DNA of 64,000 bases, taken from positions 2,576,501-2,640,500 of the forward strand of contig NZ_JAUSZJ010000002.1 in the NCBI RefSeq assembly GCF_030817475.1. The letters run 5' to 3'. This DNA comes from Streptomyces sp. V2I9. GTDB taxonomy: Bacteria; Actinomycetota; Actinomycetes; Streptomycetales; Streptomycetaceae. Of the stretch, positions 63,908 to 64,000 are shown piece by piece. Position 1 is the first letter of the stretch. Each line of letters opens with the position of its first letter. A program made the translations under genes and the position numbers. Under the pieces are notes generated by a model. That model did no database searches and was not told the origin of the DNA. It was given only the letters and a program-made list of their open reading frames with translations.

Positions 63908-64000
63908 CCCCCCATGGTGCACGCCACGGCGGGGTGTTCGGGGAGCGGGTCGCCGGGACCACCGAGCCGTCACGATCCGTTCACGGCCGAGCGCGCGGGG

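Noticed and set aside
61860..63962. A 700-codon reading through the SDR and hydrolase genes
   Set aside because: The SDR begins at ATG 62663 with its NAD loop; the upstream part is an Arg/Gly-rich shadow of the overlapping serine hydrolase.

Overview
The window is chromosomal DNA from a Streptomyces or very close relative. The evidence is its very high G+C with G/C at almost every third codon position, GTG starts, many 4-bp ATGA/GTGA stop-start overlaps, and the gene order glmU-prs-rplY-pth, ppc, tam/tamR, galT-galE-galK, ispE-rsmA-tatD, rsmI-pmt, which is a core Streptomyces arrangement.

Layout. 0-3.2 kb: a conservon (tail of the sensor kinase, roadblock protein, DUF742 protein, small GTPase, P450 lacking the ExxR motif), ending at a strong terminator shared with a convergent, canonical P450. 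4.6-5.6 kb: a long coiled-coil protein. 5.9-10.7 kb: two divergent pairs of polymorphic-toxin-type genes. One pair is a deaminase protein flanked by Imm35-like and SUKH-like regions plus a WHH/HNH-nuclease-SUKH fusion. The other is a YwqJ-type deaminase plus a SUKH-3 protein. 10.8-13.2 kb: an orphan NarL-type histidine kinase, an HTH protein with a TTA codon, and tRNA-Gln(UUG) starting on the base after that gene's stop.

13.3-25.4 kb is housekeeping: glmU, prs, rplY, pth, ppc, a fatty-acid desaturase with its TetR regulator, and tam/VOC divergent from tamR with two palindromic operators. 25.7-35 kb: a GNAT, the galTEK operon, two LuxR-type regulators (one with a degenerate receiver), and a tandem pair of membrane-anchored PQQ-like propeller proteins. 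35-41.9 kb: ABC-F ATPase, membrane acyltransferase, ispE-rsmA-tatD without the rpfB gene expected between rsmA and tatD, and a zinc-ribbon protein.

42.3-46.2 kb is a tightly coupled accessory operon: a 58-codon peptide gene, an unknown helical protein, two homologous helical proteins, and a beta-lactamase-fold hydrolase. rsmI and pmt follow. The last 27 codons and part of the terminator of pmt recur 3.1 kb downstream as a diverged copy. The two copies bracket a GIY-YIG-like gene, a pair of CTACTAG-type repeat blocks and a Fic protein with visibly lower G+C, which looks like a small genomic island. 52.3-64 kb holds small membrane proteins, hypotheticals, a penicillin-binding protein, a DEDDh exonuclease, a probable transporter-gene remnant, a GNAT, an SDR oxidoreductase and an EstB-like serine hydrolase.

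The strongest candidates for something undescribed are the deaminase/nuclease/SUKH cluster (5.9-10.7 kb), the small-peptide operon (42.3-46.2 kb), and the island bounded by diverged pmt 3' ends (49.0-52.3 kb). All family calls come from reading motifs by eye; no database search was run.
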